DNA of 64,000 nucleotides from JAFAFN01 sp963707555 (GCA_963707555.1 CAVPQM010000024.1:248001-312000), one strand, 5' to 3'; shown: positions 43,365 through 53,148, counted from the first letter of the stretch. The notes: generated from the sequence alone by a model not told the origin. Numbers and translations are program-made.

Positions 43365-43431
43365 CGAAACATTCTGGTCCGTCGCGGCCGCCGCGTCCCA
43401 GCGACGCTGAGCGACGCGTCAGTCGTGGAGG

Positions 43432-43839
43432 TCAGCCGCGGCTGTCGGCCCCCGACAGCGGTGCGACCTGCAGCAGGTGGTTCCACCGGCACGACGTGCA
43501 CACCTCGACGGTGTAGCAGCGCCTGCCCGCGGCGCCGGTCGCCAGCTTGCGCAGCTCGGCGCGGGTGGCGACGGGCCGGCCGCCCGGTGGGAGCTTCGGG
43601 CCGAAGACGAACCGGACCACGCGCAGGGTGCGCTCGCCGCAGACCGGGCACGCCGCGGTCGAACCCTGCGAGCAGTTCAGCGCGATCCGCATGAGCTCGA
43701 TCTGCGCGTCGCAGACATCGCCCCGCGTCAGTTCGCCCGCCCGGTAGCGGTGCAGGAGCCGACGACGCGCGAAGCGGTAGTCGACGCTGCCCGGGGATCG
43801 TCCGGGTCGCCCCGGGGACTCCGGCTGCAGGAACGGCAC
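43432..43839 (-). CDS. DUF5318 family protein, zinc-ribbon-like
   Basis: 135 residues from GTG 43839. It contains VDYRFARRRLLHRYRAGELT, then two cysteine pairs, CPVCGERTL and CTSCRWNH, that could bind zinc. This family sits next to the class A penicillin-binding protein gene in many actinobacteria (Rv0049 beside ponA1). The function is unknown; the conserved linkage suggests a cell-envelope or regulatory role. The gap to the penicillin-binding protein is 67 bases on the same strand. Confidence 0.75.
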   Translation of the reverse strand: MPFLQPESPGRPGRSPGSVDYRFARRRLLHRYRAGELTRGDVCDAQIELMRIALNCSQGSTAACPVCGERTLRVVRFVFGPKLPPGGRPVATRAELRKLATGAAGRRCYTVEVCTSCRWNHLLQVAPLSGADSRG

Positions 43840-43946
43840 GGTGCGTCAGGCTACCGCCGGGGCTGCCAGGACGGACCGCGACGTGTGATCGACGACTCCG
43901 CTGGGATCCACGATCCGGACCGTCGGTTGGATCAGACTTCGCAGCG

Positions 43947-44771
43947 ATGTCCGACTCGATTCCGCACCTCCAGGCTCCCCGTCGTCACCCTTCGGCCGGC
44001 AACCTCGACGCACGGCCGACGCTCGTCCGCGCAGGTGCCGCGGCCCCGCAGCTGCCCGCCGCCAGTTACCCCCACGGTGCGGACCTGCCGACCGACGTGG
44101 TGCAGTTCGGACCGGACCTGGACGACGCGGCGATCGCCAGGCTGACGGCCTCGGCGGGCGACATCGAAGGCCGCCGGGTGCTCGACCTCGGTTGCGGCGC
44201 AGGTGCCGGATCGGTCGCGCTGGCTCGTCGTGGCGCACGGGTGATCGCGGTGGAGTCCTCGACGGCGCGCCTGGCCCAGGCCCGTCACGGCGCCGACATC
44301 GCCGGGGTGAAGGTCGAGTTCCACCACAGCGACCTGGCCGACCTGGCCTTCATCCGCGCCGACAGCATCGAGCTGGTGATCGCCGTCTACTCACTCGGCG
44401 GCGTCCAGGACCTGGGACGCGTCTTCCGTCAGCTGCACCGGATCATGAAGCCCGACGCCGCGCTGGTCATGTCGCTGCCGCACCCGTACTCGATGATGCT
44501 CGACCTCGACGGCGACGAGCAGCAGACGCCGTACCTGACCCGCACCGCCTGGAGCGAGCACCCGCACGCGTGGCGCGCCGGGGGCGACGAGGGCGTCACC
44601 CACGTGCACCAGATCGGCGACGTCTTCACCACGCTGATCCGCTCGAACTTCCGCGTCGACACGATCGTCGAGCCGGCACCCGAGACCGATCGGCGCAGCA
44701 TCCACTCCTCGCCGATCGCCGACTGGGTCCCGAGCACGCTGATCGTGCGGGCCCGCAAAGAGGGCACCTGA
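43947..44771 (+). CDS. Class I SAM-dependent methyltransferase
   Basis: 274 residues. The SAM motif I is GRRVLDLGCGAGAGSVALAR, followed by acidic VIAVESSTARLAQAR and the type 11 motif LVIAVYSLGGVQDLGRVFRQ. A long N-terminal stretch (residues 1-60) is less conserved. It is transcribed away from the DUF5318 gene and convergent with uspA. The substrate is unknown. Confidence 0.8.
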   Translation: MSDSIPHLQAPRRHPSAGNLDARPTLVRAGAAAPQLPAASYPHGADLPTDVVQFGPDLDDAAIARLTASAGDIEGRRVLDLGCGAGAGSVALARRGARVIAVESSTARLAQARHGADIAGVKVEFHHSDLADLAFIRADSIELVIAVYSLGGVQDLGRVFRQLHRIMKPDAALVMSLPHPYSMMLDLDGDEQQTPYLTRTAWSEHPHAWRAGGDEGVTHVHQIGDVFTTLIRSNFRVDTIVEPAPETDRRSIHSSPIADWVPSTLIVRARKEGT

Positions 44772-44858
44772 GCGTCCGCCCGGGGGTCACCGGGGGCACC
44801 CGGGGCACCGACGGAGTCGGCCGGCCCCACCGGCCCGGCGAGCGTGCCCCGAGGCGTC

Positions 44859-45284
44859 CTACTTGCGGACGACCACGACCGGGCAGAGGGCGTGGTTCAC
44901 GACATAGGTCGTGACCGAACCCATCAGCAGGCCCAGGAAGCCGCCGTGGCCCCTGGCGCCGACGACCAACAGGTCGGCGTCCTCGGAGAGCTTGATGAGC
45001 TGCTCCCCCGCGTGTCCCTCGAGCGCCTCGGTGACGATGTCGACCCCGTCGAGCGCACCGGACTCGCGCACGGTGTCGAGCGCCGCGCCCAGCATCGTGT
45101 TCGACGCGGCCGCCAGGTCGGAGGGGTCGGGGCTGGCGACCTCGTAACCGGTGCTGATGATCGACGCCGAGAACGAGGCGACCACCCGCAGGGTCACGTC
45201 GCGGAGCTTGGCCTCTTCCGCGGCCCACCGCAGCGCGTCGACCGAGTGCTCCGACCCGTCCACACCGACGACGATTCCAGCCAT
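44859..45284 (-). CDS. Universal stress protein (UspA family)
   Basis: 141 residues, one Usp domain. The N-terminal IVVGVDGSEHSVDALRWAAEEA and the C-terminal ATP-binding motif GARGHGGFLGLLMGSVTTYV with a final CPVVVVRK fit the ATP-binding subgroup. GGGAGGAG precedes the ATG. It lies between the methyltransferase and cca with no obvious operon partner. Confidence 0.9.
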   Translation of the reverse strand: MAGIVVGVDGSEHSVDALRWAAEEAKLRDVTLRVVASFSASIISTGYEVASPDPSDLAAASNTMLGAALDTVRESGALDGVDIVTEALEGHAGEQLIKLSEDADLLVVGARGHGGFLGLLMGSVTTYVVNHALCPVVVVRK

Positions 45285-45338
45285 GTCCAGCTCCTCCCGG
45301 ACCCGTCGTGGCGACGGGCGCTCTGCGTGGCTCCCACG

Positions 45339-46774
45339 CTAGGGGACGTCGGGACCGGATCGGTCCGTCGGCTCCTGGGAGCGCCGCTCCCACCACCGGG
45401 CCAGATCGTCGAGCTCGTCCGCGGCATCCCTGGGACCGCACTCGATGCGACGCTCGGCCAGGTGGTCGAGCGCGGCACCGACGTCGGGACCGGGGCCGAT
45501 CGCCAGTCGGGCCATGACCGCTGCACCGTCGGCGCTGGGCGAGATGCGCTGCAGGTCCTCGGTCTCGGACAGCACGGACAACCCCGACACGACCTCGTCG
45601 ACGCGCCGAGCCAGGTCAGCCGCCCCCATGCCGTCCTCATCGACTTCGGGCTCATCCACCGCGAGCCGAGCGGACGCCTCGGCCCGGACCACGTCGACCA
45701 CCGCGTCGAGCGCCGGCCCGGCTGCGACCGCGAGGCGGCGCAACGACGGCTCGGTGCGCTCCTCGAGCGCGGCGTCGAGCGCGCCCTGGGCGCGCACCAC
45801 AGCCGACACCGATGTCGTCGTGTCGTTGCTGAACCTCAGCGAACGCAGCCGGCCGACCAGGCCGTCGTCGGACGCGGCGACGGCTGAGGCGCCGGGCGCG
45901 AGCGATGCAGGGTCGGCGAGCAGTGCGACCAGTCGTGCGTCGTCCGACGGGGGTGCCGCGGCGACCACCGCCAGGACGTGCGCCAGCGTGTTCGCGTGAC
46001 ACCGCCGCGGTCGACCACCTGCGACCTCGCTGCGATGTCGGACAGCACCACCTCGAGCAGCCCGGTCGCGACCAGGAAGTCGAGTCCGGCGGTCGGGTCG
46101 GGCAGTGCGAGCAGCTTGACCAGCTCGTCGCGGATCCGCTCGCGCGACACGATCGACATGCGGTCCCCCATGTCGGCCACCGCGGCGGTGAGCTCCGCCA
46201 CGGGTCGCAGCTGGAACCCGGCGACGAACCGGGCGGCGCGCAACATGCGCAGGGGGTCGTCCGAGAACGACACCACCGGGTCGATCGGTGTGCGGAGCAC
46301 GGCCGCGGCCAGGTCACCCGAACCGTCGAAGGGGTCGATCAGCCGAGGTGACGCGCTGGTCACCTCGATCGCGATCGCGTTGATGGTGAAGTCACGCCGC
46401 GACAGGTCCGCGACGACGTCGTCGCTGAACTCGACGGTCGGCTTGCGGGTCTCACCGGAGTAGCGCTCGGCACGGTGGGTCGTGATCTCCAGGTCCTGAC
46501 CGTCGACGATGCAGCCGATGGTCCCGAAGCGCTCGCCCTGGGTCCACAACGACGAGGCGACGGGCGCGACCAGCTCCTTGACCGTCGGCGGTTCGGCGTC
46601 GGTGGTCAGATCGAGGTCCTGACGCCGCACCGGTCGGCCCGCCAGCAGGTCGCGCACGATCCCGCCCACCAGGTACAACCGGTGGCCGGCGGCTGCGAAT
46701 CGTCGGGTCACCGGGGCGACCGCGTCGATCGCCGGGGTCACGGCGTCGGGGAGCAACGGGACGTCGGTCGGCAT
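45339..46774 (-). CDS. cca: CCA tRNA nucleotidyltransferase (frameshifted)
   Basis: The N-terminal half from ATG 46774 has the class II nucleotidyltransferase motifs LYLVGGIVRDLLAGR and QDLDLTTDA, then RRDFTINAIAIE and the DPLRMLRAARF motif of the CCA-adding enzyme. Near 45998-46004 the frame shifts by one base; on the other frame CHANTLAHVLAVVAAAPPSD continues directly into an HD-like helical C terminus. The restored protein is about 478 residues, a normal size. The gene is essential or nearly so in actinobacteria, so the shift is probably an error. Its ATG overlaps the stop of the deacetylase gene by one base. Rv3907c (pcnA) holds this place in M. tuberculosis. Confidence 0.88.
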
Positions 46775-47781
46775 CAGTCGAGTCGATGGCGGATCGCCGC
46801 GACGTTGCGCAGCGATTCCGAACCGGGTCCGCCCGAGCTCGGTGCCTCGGGGTGCAGGCGGTCACCGAACAGCGCCGCGACCGTCGCGGCGGTGGAATCG
46901 GCCACGGCGCGCAGCTCGTAGCCCCCCTCGAGGACCACCACCACGCGACCCGGCTCGACGAGCTGCACCAGGTCGAGGGTCAGGTCGGCGAAGTCACCGG
47001 AGGTGAGCGCCAGGTCGGTGAGCGGGTCGTGGACGTGGCCGTCGTAGCCGGCGGAGATCACGAGCCAGTCGACGCCGATCCGCGCCGCGTACGGGGCGAC
47101 GATCTCCTCGACGGACCGTCGGTAGTGCTCGCCGGTCGCACCCGGCGGCATCGGGAGGTTGAGGGTGTGCCCGACGCCCTCACCGGTGCCCCACTGCTCG
47201 GCGTGGCCGGTGCCCGGATAGAGCGGATCCTGGTGCCACGACACGTAGGTGACGTCGGCTCGCTCGTAGAAGATGTCCTGGGTGCCGTTGCCGTGGTGCG
47301 CGTCCAGGTCGACGACCATGACCGTGCCGCCGCTCGCCGCGATCGCCGCCGCACAGACCGCCGCGTTGTTGAACAGGCAGAAACCCATCGACCGGGTCGC
47401 CGTGGCGTGATGTCCCGGGGGCCGCACCGCGAGGAATGCGGCGTCGGCCTCGCCGGCGATGAGTCGTCCGACGGCGTCGACGCCGCTGCCCGCCGCCAGC
47501 CGGGCGATCTCCGCGGACCGCGTCGAGACCACCGTGTCGGCGTCGAGGTGTCCGCCGCCGCCCTGCGCGAAGCGCTCGATGCTCGACACGTAGCGCTCAG
47601 GGTGGACCCGCTGCAGCTCGTCGTCGGTCGCCGGACGCGGCGTGACGCGAACGACCGCGTCGGCCAGACCGTGCTCCGACAGGCCTGCCTCGACCGCGCC
47701 GATCCTGGCGGCACGTTCGGGGTGGTGCGGCCCGGTGTCGTGCTCGCGGAAGCGATCGTCGGTGTAGAGGAGCACCGCCAT
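46774..47781 (-). CDS. Histone deacetylase/AcuC-like family hydrolase
   Basis: 335 residues. HPERAARIGAVEAGL, AVRPPGHHAT, NNAAVCAA, VVDLDAHHGNGTQDIFYE and ISAGYDGHVHDPL are the class II histone deacetylase-like motifs that bind catalytic zinc and the active-site histidines. Bacterial members deacetylate proteins or polyamines. ATG 47781 is chosen because the open frame further upstream runs through a 20-base tandem repeat. It is transcriptionally coupled to cca through a one-base overlap. Confidence 0.9.
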   Translation of the reverse strand: MAVLLYTDDRFREHDTGPHHPERAARIGAVEAGLSEHGLADAVVRVTPRPATDDELQRVHPERYVSSIERFAQGGGGHLDADTVVSTRSAEIARLAAGSGVDAVGRLIAGEADAAFLAVRPPGHHATATRSMGFCLFNNAAVCAAAIAASGGTVMVVDLDAHHGNGTQDIFYERADVTYVSWHQDPLYPGTGHAEQWGTGEGVGHTLNLPMPPGATGEHYRRSVEEIVAPYAARIGVDWLVISAGYDGHVHDPLTDLALTSGDFADLTLDLVQLVEPGRVVVVLEGGYELRAVADSTAATVAALFGDRLHPEAPSSGGPGSESLRNVAAIRHRLD

Positions 47782-47820
47782 CGGCGAGATGGTACCGGTG
47801 CCCGACCGCGCGACCCACGC

Positions 47821-47900
47821 CAGTTCCCCACAGGGCCCAGCAGTTCCCCACAGGGCCCAGCAGTTCCCCACAGGGCCCAGCAGTTCCCCGCGAGGTCCTG
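47821..47900. repeat. 20-base tandem repeat upstream of the deacetylase gene
   Basis: Three exact copies of CAGTTCCCCACAGGGCCCAG occupy 47821-47880, and a degenerate fourth begins at 47881. The array lies 40-120 bases upstream of the deacetylase ATG and would be in its leader or promoter. The exact 20-base period resembles protein-binding iterons, but this is unproven. Confidence 0.85.
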
Positions 47901-48046
47901 GCAACTCCCTCCGCGGGTCCCGGGCACGTCCCGTCCGGTCCGGGGCACTGACCTAACCTGAACCGCGTGGTCGGGACCCCGCTCCTTCCCGGGTCGCCCA
48001 GCGGCCGACCCGATCCGCCCAGGTGCAGGAGACTCCGGACGACACC

Positions 48047-48769
48047 ATGAGCACGCGCCAGACAGTGACCCTCGGCAGCGAGCGGTTCCGGGTCGGTCCG
48101 TGGCACGCGGACGCCGCCGTGGCGTATCTGGCCCTGCTCCCCGGCCAGCCCCGACCGAGCGTCGAAGGTCTCCGCCGCTGCTGCGAGCGACTCGCAGAGG
48201 TCGGGTACTCGTCGGTGATCACCTCGGCGCTGCACACCGTCGAGGCCGACCCGTTCCTCGAGGCAGGCTTCGCCGAGTACGACCGGTTGCGGGTCCTGGC
48301 GCACGATCTGCGGGTCGTCCCCGCCGAACCGGCGAGGGGCACCCCCGACGGTCTGCGCCTCCGGCGGGCGCGTCGACGCGACCATGCGCTGGCGCTCGCT
48401 GTCGACGACCGTGCGTTCCCCGGGTTCTGGCGCCTCGACCGCACGGGTCTGGACGAAGCGGTCGAGGCCACGCCGCGCAGCCGGTTCCGCATCGCCGAGA
48501 TCGGGAGCGAGGTCGTCGGCTACGCGGTCACGGGCCGGGCCGGTGACCAGGGCTTCCTGCAGCGACTCGCAACGGAGCCGACACGTTCGGGCCAGGGGGT
48601 CGGCAGTAGCCTCGTGCTCGATGCGCTCCGCTGGGCACGACGACGACGGGTCAGAAGGATGCTGGTCAACACCCAGTACGACAACCAGCGTGCACTCGAC
48701 CTGTACGTCGCCCTCGGCTTCGAGCTGACCCCCACCGACCTCGTCGTCGTGTCGAGACCGATCCCGTGA
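48047..48769 (+). CDS. GNAT family N-acetyltransferase
   Basis: 240 residues. The acetyl-CoA-binding part lies near the C terminus: GFLQRLATEPTRSGQGVGSSLV followed by NTQYDNQRALDLYVALGFEL. The N-terminal half looks like a second, degenerate GNAT-like segment, so this may be a double-fold enzyme. ATG 48047 is preferred, with GTG 48023 as the alternative. Its stop overlaps the next gene (GTGA at 48766). The acceptor is unknown. M. tuberculosis has a MutT gene at this place. Confidence 0.75.
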   Translation: MSTRQTVTLGSERFRVGPWHADAAVAYLALLPGQPRPSVEGLRRCCERLAEVGYSSVITSALHTVEADPFLEAGFAEYDRLRVLAHDLRVVPAEPARGTPDGLRLRRARRRDHALALAVDDRAFPGFWRLDRTGLDEAVEATPRSRFRIAEIGSEVVGYAVTGRAGDQGFLQRLATEPTRSGQGVGSSLVLDALRWARRRRVRRMLVNTQYDNQRALDLYVALGFELTPTDLVVVSRPIP

Positions 48770-50877
48770 CGCGGCGTGTCTCGCTGCTCCTGGTGATGGT
48801 CGCCACGCTGTGCGCGCTCGTGCCCGTGCGCGGCCTGGGCGCGCAGGAGCCGGCGGGGCCCGACGGCGGCCGGGTGGGGTTCGAGATCACGTCGGTCAGC
48901 CCGTGGGTCGAGGCGGACGGCGACTTCGACGTCGCGTTCGCCCCGACGTCCACGGTCCCCGCCGACGCAGAGCTGACCTGGACCATCCATCAGTCCCTCG
49001 TACCCGAACGCGACGCGGATCTCCGTCAGCAGGTCCGCAGCATCATCGACGGCGAGTCGGCCGGACGCATCCTGCAGAGTTCGGTGACGGTGCCGGTGGC
49101 CCAGCTCGGCGACCCCGCCGCCGGTGCGACGCTGCGCATCCCGATCCGTGCGGAACGGTCGAGCTCGGACCGCGTGCTGCTCCCGAACCCCGGCATCCAC
49201 CCCGTCGACCTGGTGCTCACCGCCGCCGACGGCACCGTGCTGTGGACCGAGGTCGTGTTCCTCAACCGACTGCCCGATCCGACACGCGGCCGGATCGACC
49301 CGTCCGTGGAACCGCTGCGCGTCAGCCTGCTCCTGCCGATCGAGTCGCCGCCAGCGATCGCCCCGGACGGGTCCGCGACGTTCTCCGCGTCCGACCGCGA
49401 AGCGATCCAGCGCGCAGGATCGCTGCTGGAGCAGTCGCCGGACGCACCGCTCGTCGTCGGGGCCCGGGCGAACACGCTCGACGCGCTCGACGCGGTCGAC
49501 GAGCACTGGGCCGACCGCGTGCTCGGCACGCTGCGCGCCGAGGAACGCTCCTCGACCGGGCCGGGCACCGGCGCCGCGGTCGCCAACGAGCTGCTCAACC
49601 GGCCCTACGTCGGCGTCGACTCCGGCGGTCTGGTCGCCTCGGGTGGCGAGCAGGAGCTGGGACGCCAGCTGCTGCTCGGGTCGGGCACCGTCACCGACCT
49701 CACCGGCCGGATGCCGGTCCGAACCACCTACGCCCTCGACGACACCGTCAGCCCCGAGAGCCTGCCGATCGTCAAGGGCGCCGGCGCCGAGTCCCTGCTC
49801 GTCCCCCGGTCACGACTCGACCTGGGCAGCGCCGCCGAGCTCGACGAGCAGGACGCCGTGACCACCCCGATGACCGTGCTCGGCGGCGACGGCATGCAGG
49901 TGCTGGCCTACGACGAGGACCTCGCCGCACTGCTCGGCACCCCCGACGTCGACCCGGCCATGCGCGCGCACCAGGCGGCGTCGGTACTGATGTCGTCGTG
50001 GTTCTCGGCGCGTGAGGACGGTGTCGCCCGCCGTCGTGCCGCCGCGATCGTGCTGCCCGCGTCGACCGACCCGGAGGTGATCGACGCCCTCACACCTGCG
50101 CTGACCGTCGACGGCGGGCCGCTGGTGGCGGACCCCGCCGGCACCGCGCTGTCCGCGCCCACCCCGGACGATCCGGGCGTAGAGATCGCGCTCGCGCCCC
50201 GATCTGCGCCGGACCAGGAGCCTGCGCTGGTCGCCGTCGCCGAGTCTCGTCGACAGCTCGAGGCCTACCGGTCGATGGGCGGCGGCGCCGATCCGTCGCT
50301 GTCGATCTGGGAGGACCTGAACGACGAGAGCCTGGCCGCCTCGCTCGACGCCACCGAGCGCGAGACGCTGCATGCCACGATCCGCGCCGGGATCGCGGGC
50401 AACCTGGCGGCGATCGAGACACCCCGGGCCCGCAGCGTCGTGGTGACCAGCCAATCGAGCGTCATCCCGCTCCGCTTCCGCAACGGGCTGCCCTTCGACG
50501 TGACGCTGACCTTGAGGGCACGGTCGCCGCGACTCGAGATCGAGGGCCCCGAGACCCGTGAGATCGTGCTGCAGCCCGGTGAGAACCGGATCGACCTGCC
50601 CGTCGAGGTGCAGGCCCCCGGTGAGTCGCTGCTGCGGATCGAGGTGTCGGTCCCCGATGGAGGGTTGACCCTCCCGACGACCGCGATCCCCGTGCGTTCC
50701 ACCGCCGTGTCAGGGGTCGGCGCCGCACTGTCCATCCTGTCGATCCTGTTCCTCGCCGGCTGGTGGCTGCACACGAACCGGCGCTCCCGTCGCGAGCGTG
50801 CGGGCAACGCCGGCTCGCACCCGTCGGGCACCGGCGACGCCGACGACGTCCCCGATAGCGTGGCCGCAGGTGGCTGA
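48766..50877 (+). CDS. DUF6049-type large membrane-anchored extracytoplasmic protein
   Basis: 703 residues from GTG 48766. A signal peptide (LLLVMVATLCALVPV) opens the protein and a C-terminal helix (AALSILSILFLAGWWL) anchors it, with a short basic cytoplasmic end. The long external part has two or three regions with beta-sandwich-like SxxLPxR and PGENRIDLPVEV segments. It occupies the position of Rv3909 upstream of the kinase/MurJ gene and sigM in mycobacteria, and homologues in that position are membrane proteins of unknown function. It overlaps the following kinase gene by eight bases. Confidence 0.75.
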   Translation: MTRRVSLLLVMVATLCALVPVRGLGAQEPAGPDGGRVGFEITSVSPWVEADGDFDVAFAPTSTVPADAELTWTIHQSLVPERDADLRQQVRSIIDGESAGRILQSSVTVPVAQLGDPAAGATLRIPIRAERSSSDRVLLPNPGIHPVDLVLTAADGTVLWTEVVFLNRLPDPTRGRIDPSVEPLRVSLLLPIESPPAIAPDGSATFSASDREAIQRAGSLLEQSPDAPLVVGARANTLDALDAVDEHWADRVLGTLRAEERSSTGPGTGAAVANELLNRPYVGVDSGGLVASGGEQELGRQLLLGSGTVTDLTGRMPVRTTYALDDTVSPESLPIVKGAGAESLLVPRSRLDLGSAAELDEQDAVTTPMTVLGGDGMQVLAYDEDLAALLGTPDVDPAMRAHQAASVLMSSWFSAREDGVARRRAAAIVLPASTDPEVIDALTPALTVDGGPLVADPAGTALSAPTPDDPGVEIALAPRSAPDQEPALVAVAESRRQLEAYRSMGGGADPSLSIWEDLNDESLAASLDATERETLHATIRAGIAGNLAAIETPRARSVVVTSQSSVIPLRFRNGLPFDVTLTLRARSPRLEIEGPETREIVLQPGENRIDLPVEVQAPGESLLRIEVSVPDGGLTLPTTAIPVRSTAVSGVGAALSILSILFLAGWWLHTNRRSRRERAGNAGSHPSGTGDADDVPDSVAAGG

Positions 50878-52444
50878 GGGTCGAGTGCCGCAGAACGACG
50901 ACATGACGAGGGTGCAGCCGTCCCCCGTCCAGGGCCTCGCGGGTCTCACGTTGTGCGACCGCTACCACCTCGACCACCTCATCGGCTCGGGCGGCATGGC
51001 CCAGGTGTGGGCGGCCACCGATGAGGTCCTGGGACGCCAGGTCGCGGTCAAGGTGCTGCACCCGCACCTCGCGGGCGACCAGGCGTTCGTGGCGCGGTTC
51101 CGTCAGGAGGCCGTCGCTGCGGCGCGTCTGAGCAACCCCGGCATCGTCGGCGTCTACGACACCTGCTCCGACGGTGTGCACGAGGCGATCGTGATGGAGC
51201 TGCTCGACGCCGCGACGTTGCGCAGCCACCTCGACGACCACGGCCCGCTCGACGCGGACACCACGGTGCGCATCGCCCTTCGCCTGCTCGACGCGCTCGA
51301 GGCCGCGCACCGAGCCGGGCTGGTGCACCGCGACGTGAAGCCGTCGAACGTGCTGCTGTGCCGTGACGGCAGGGTGAAGATCGCCGACTTCGGCATCGCG
51401 AAGGCCGACGACCAGACCGAGCTCACCCAGGAGGGCACCCTGGTCGGCACCGCGACGTACCTGTCGCCGGAGCAGCTGCTCGGCAACCCCGTCGACGGAC
51501 GCGCGGACCTGTACTCGCTGGGCATCGTGCTCTACGAGTGCCTCACCGGTCGCGTGCCCTTCCACGGCGACACCGGGGCAGCGGTCGCGATCGCCCGGCT
51601 GCACAGCGATCCGATCGATCCGAGGCGCGTCAAGGCCGACGTGCCGCCGCGTGTGGCGGCTGCGGTGATGAGGGCGCTCGAACGCGAGCCCGATGACCGC
51701 TTCGACTCGGCCGCCGACCTGCGCGCCGCGTTGCTCGACGCCGGGATCGACGCCGTCGTGCCGGTGCCCGATCCGGTCGTCGTCGAGGAACCCACCACCG
51801 AGCAGCCGGCGTCGTTCGCTCGCTCCGAGCGGGGCTGGCTCGTGCCCGCGCTGTTCATCCTGCTCGTCGCGACGGCCCTGACGGTGGCCGGACTGCTGCT
51901 GCGCGAGACGACGGTGAGCTCGGACGGCACGGACGACACGACGTCGTCCGAGGTCACGACCGCCCCGCCTGCGCCACTCGCGCCGAGCCGAGCGGTGGCA
52001 TTCGACCCCTTCGGCGGCGACGGCGAGTACGACGACGACGCCGGCAAGGCGATCGACGAGGACGCCGAGTCCGGTTGGACCACCGAGGGCTACGACGCGC
52101 AGACGTTCGGCACCAAGAGCGGCGTCGGCCTCGCGGTCGAGCTCGCTGCTCCCGCTCAGGTCACCTCGGTGCAGATCGACTCCTCCGCCAACGGCTGGAG
52201 CGGCGAGGTGTTCGTGCTCGACGAGTCCATCCCGCTGGACGACTTCGACCCGGACACCGCGACCCCGGCCGCGACGCTGCGCGACGTTCGGTCGTCGGAG
52301 CAGGTGACCCTGGACGCCACTGCGGTCACCTCGGGCACCCGTGTGCTGGTGTGGATCACCGACCTGGGTGACGCCTCCGACGACGGACGCCACCGAGTGG
52401 AGCTGCGCGAGGTCGGGGTGCTCGGCACGACACCCGCGTCATGA
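50870..52444 (+). CDS. Membrane Ser/Thr protein kinase, MurJ-less counterpart of the Rv3910 kinase region
   Basis: 524 residues. Kinase core: LIGSGGMAQVWAA glycine-rich loop, AVKVL Lys61, HRDVKPSN (Asp154) and DFG (172-174), then GTATYLSPEQLLG. One membrane helix (322-343) links to an outside domain whose VTSVQIDSSANGW and EVFVLDES resemble a discoidin-like beta sandwich. In mycobacteria the equivalent gene encodes MurJ joined to a kinase-like region and an external domain; here MurJ is missing and the kinase residues are intact. Start GTG 50870 overlaps the upstream gene; ATG 50903 is possible. The stop overlaps sigM by ATGA. Confidence 0.85.
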   Translation: MAEGRVPQNDDMTRVQPSPVQGLAGLTLCDRYHLDHLIGSGGMAQVWAATDEVLGRQVAVKVLHPHLAGDQAFVARFRQEAVAAARLSNPGIVGVYDTCSDGVHEAIVMELLDAATLRSHLDDHGPLDADTTVRIALRLLDALEAAHRAGLVHRDVKPSNVLLCRDGRVKIADFGIAKADDQTELTQEGTLVGTATYLSPEQLLGNPVDGRADLYSLGIVLYECLTGRVPFHGDTGAAVAIARLHSDPIDPRRVKADVPPRVAAAVMRALEREPDDRFDSAADLRAALLDAGIDAVVPVPDPVVVEEPTTEQPASFARSERGWLVPALFILLVATALTVAGLLLRETTVSSDGTDDTTSSEVTTAPPAPLAPSRAVAFDPFGGDGEYDDDAGKAIDEDAESGWTTEGYDAQTFGTKSGVGLAVELAAPAQVTSVQIDSSANGWSGEVFVLDESIPLDDFDPDTATPAATLRDVRSSEQVTLDATAVTSGTRVLVWITDLGDASDDGRHRVELREVGVLGTTPAS

Positions 52445-53148
52445 CGCCGCCAGGCCCCGGCGACCGGCTCGAGGGCTGCGCCGACGTAGAGCTGGTGGAG
52501 CGGTCGACGGCCGGTGACCGGCGCGCGCTCGAGACGCTGTTGCGGCGACACCACGACCGCATCCACCTGCTGTGCCACCGCCTCTGCCGTGAGCGCGGGG
52601 ACGCCGAGGACGCGACCCAGAACGCGCTGCTCGCGATCGTGCGCGGCCTGCCCGGGTTCGACGGCAGCGCTGCGTTCAGCACCTGGAGCCACCGCGTCGC
52701 CACGAACGCCTGCCTCGACGAGTTGCGCCGACGAGGGCGCCGGCCGGTCACGCTCATGGTCGACGACGACGGATCCGCCGCCGACCGGCTCGTCGCACCG
52801 CCCGACGGCGCACGCTGGAGCTCGAACGGCGCAGGCACCGGCCGCAGCGACGGCCTGCACGCCGACCCGGCGGACCGGGCGGTCGACGCCGAGCAGCGCA
52901 CCCGTCTGCAGGCGGCGCTCGCCGCCCTGCCCGACGAGTTCCGGATCCCGGTCGTGCTGCGAGACGTCGGCGAGCTCGACTACGCCGAGATCGCCGAGAT
53001 GCTCGGGCTCGCGCCGGGCACGGTCCGGTCCCGCATCTCGAGGGGTCGGCGGAAGCTCGCGGGGATGCTGGGCACCGATGTGACGTCCGACGTCGACGCA
53101 GCCGGGAACCCGTCGTCGGGGTCCGACGTCAGAGAGCTGGAGTCCTGA
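52441..53148 (+). CDS. sigM: ECF sigma factor SigM-like
   Basis: 235 residues. Region 2 reads DRIHLLCHRLCRERGDAEDATQNALLAI and FSTWSHRVATNACLDELRRR. Region 4 has LDYAEIAEMLGLAPGTVRSRISRGR. The linker is unusually long and Asp/Gly-rich (about 60 residues). It starts inside the kinase stop (ATGA) and its TGA overlaps the next ATG (TGATG), so the three proteins are translated together. SigM-type factors control cell-surface genes in actinobacteria; the position fits Rv3911. Confidence 0.9.
   Translation: MTPPGPGDRLEGCADVELVERSTAGDRRALETLLRRHHDRIHLLCHRLCRERGDAEDATQNALLAIVRGLPGFDGSAAFSTWSHRVATNACLDELRRRGRRPVTLMVDDDGSAADRLVAPPDGARWSSNGAGTGRSDGLHADPADRAVDAEQRTRLQAALAALPDEFRIPVVLRDVGELDYAEIAEMLGLAPGTVRSRISRGRRKLAGMLGTDVTSDVDAAGNPSSGSDVRELES

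Noticed and set aside
47821..47900. CRISPR array
   Set aside because: The units abut with no spacers, and there are no cas genes.
50462..52393. Long minus-strand frame opposite the DUF6049 gene and the kinase
   Set aside because: It is an antisense shadow rich in Arg, Gly and Val; the + strand carries complete kinase motifs.
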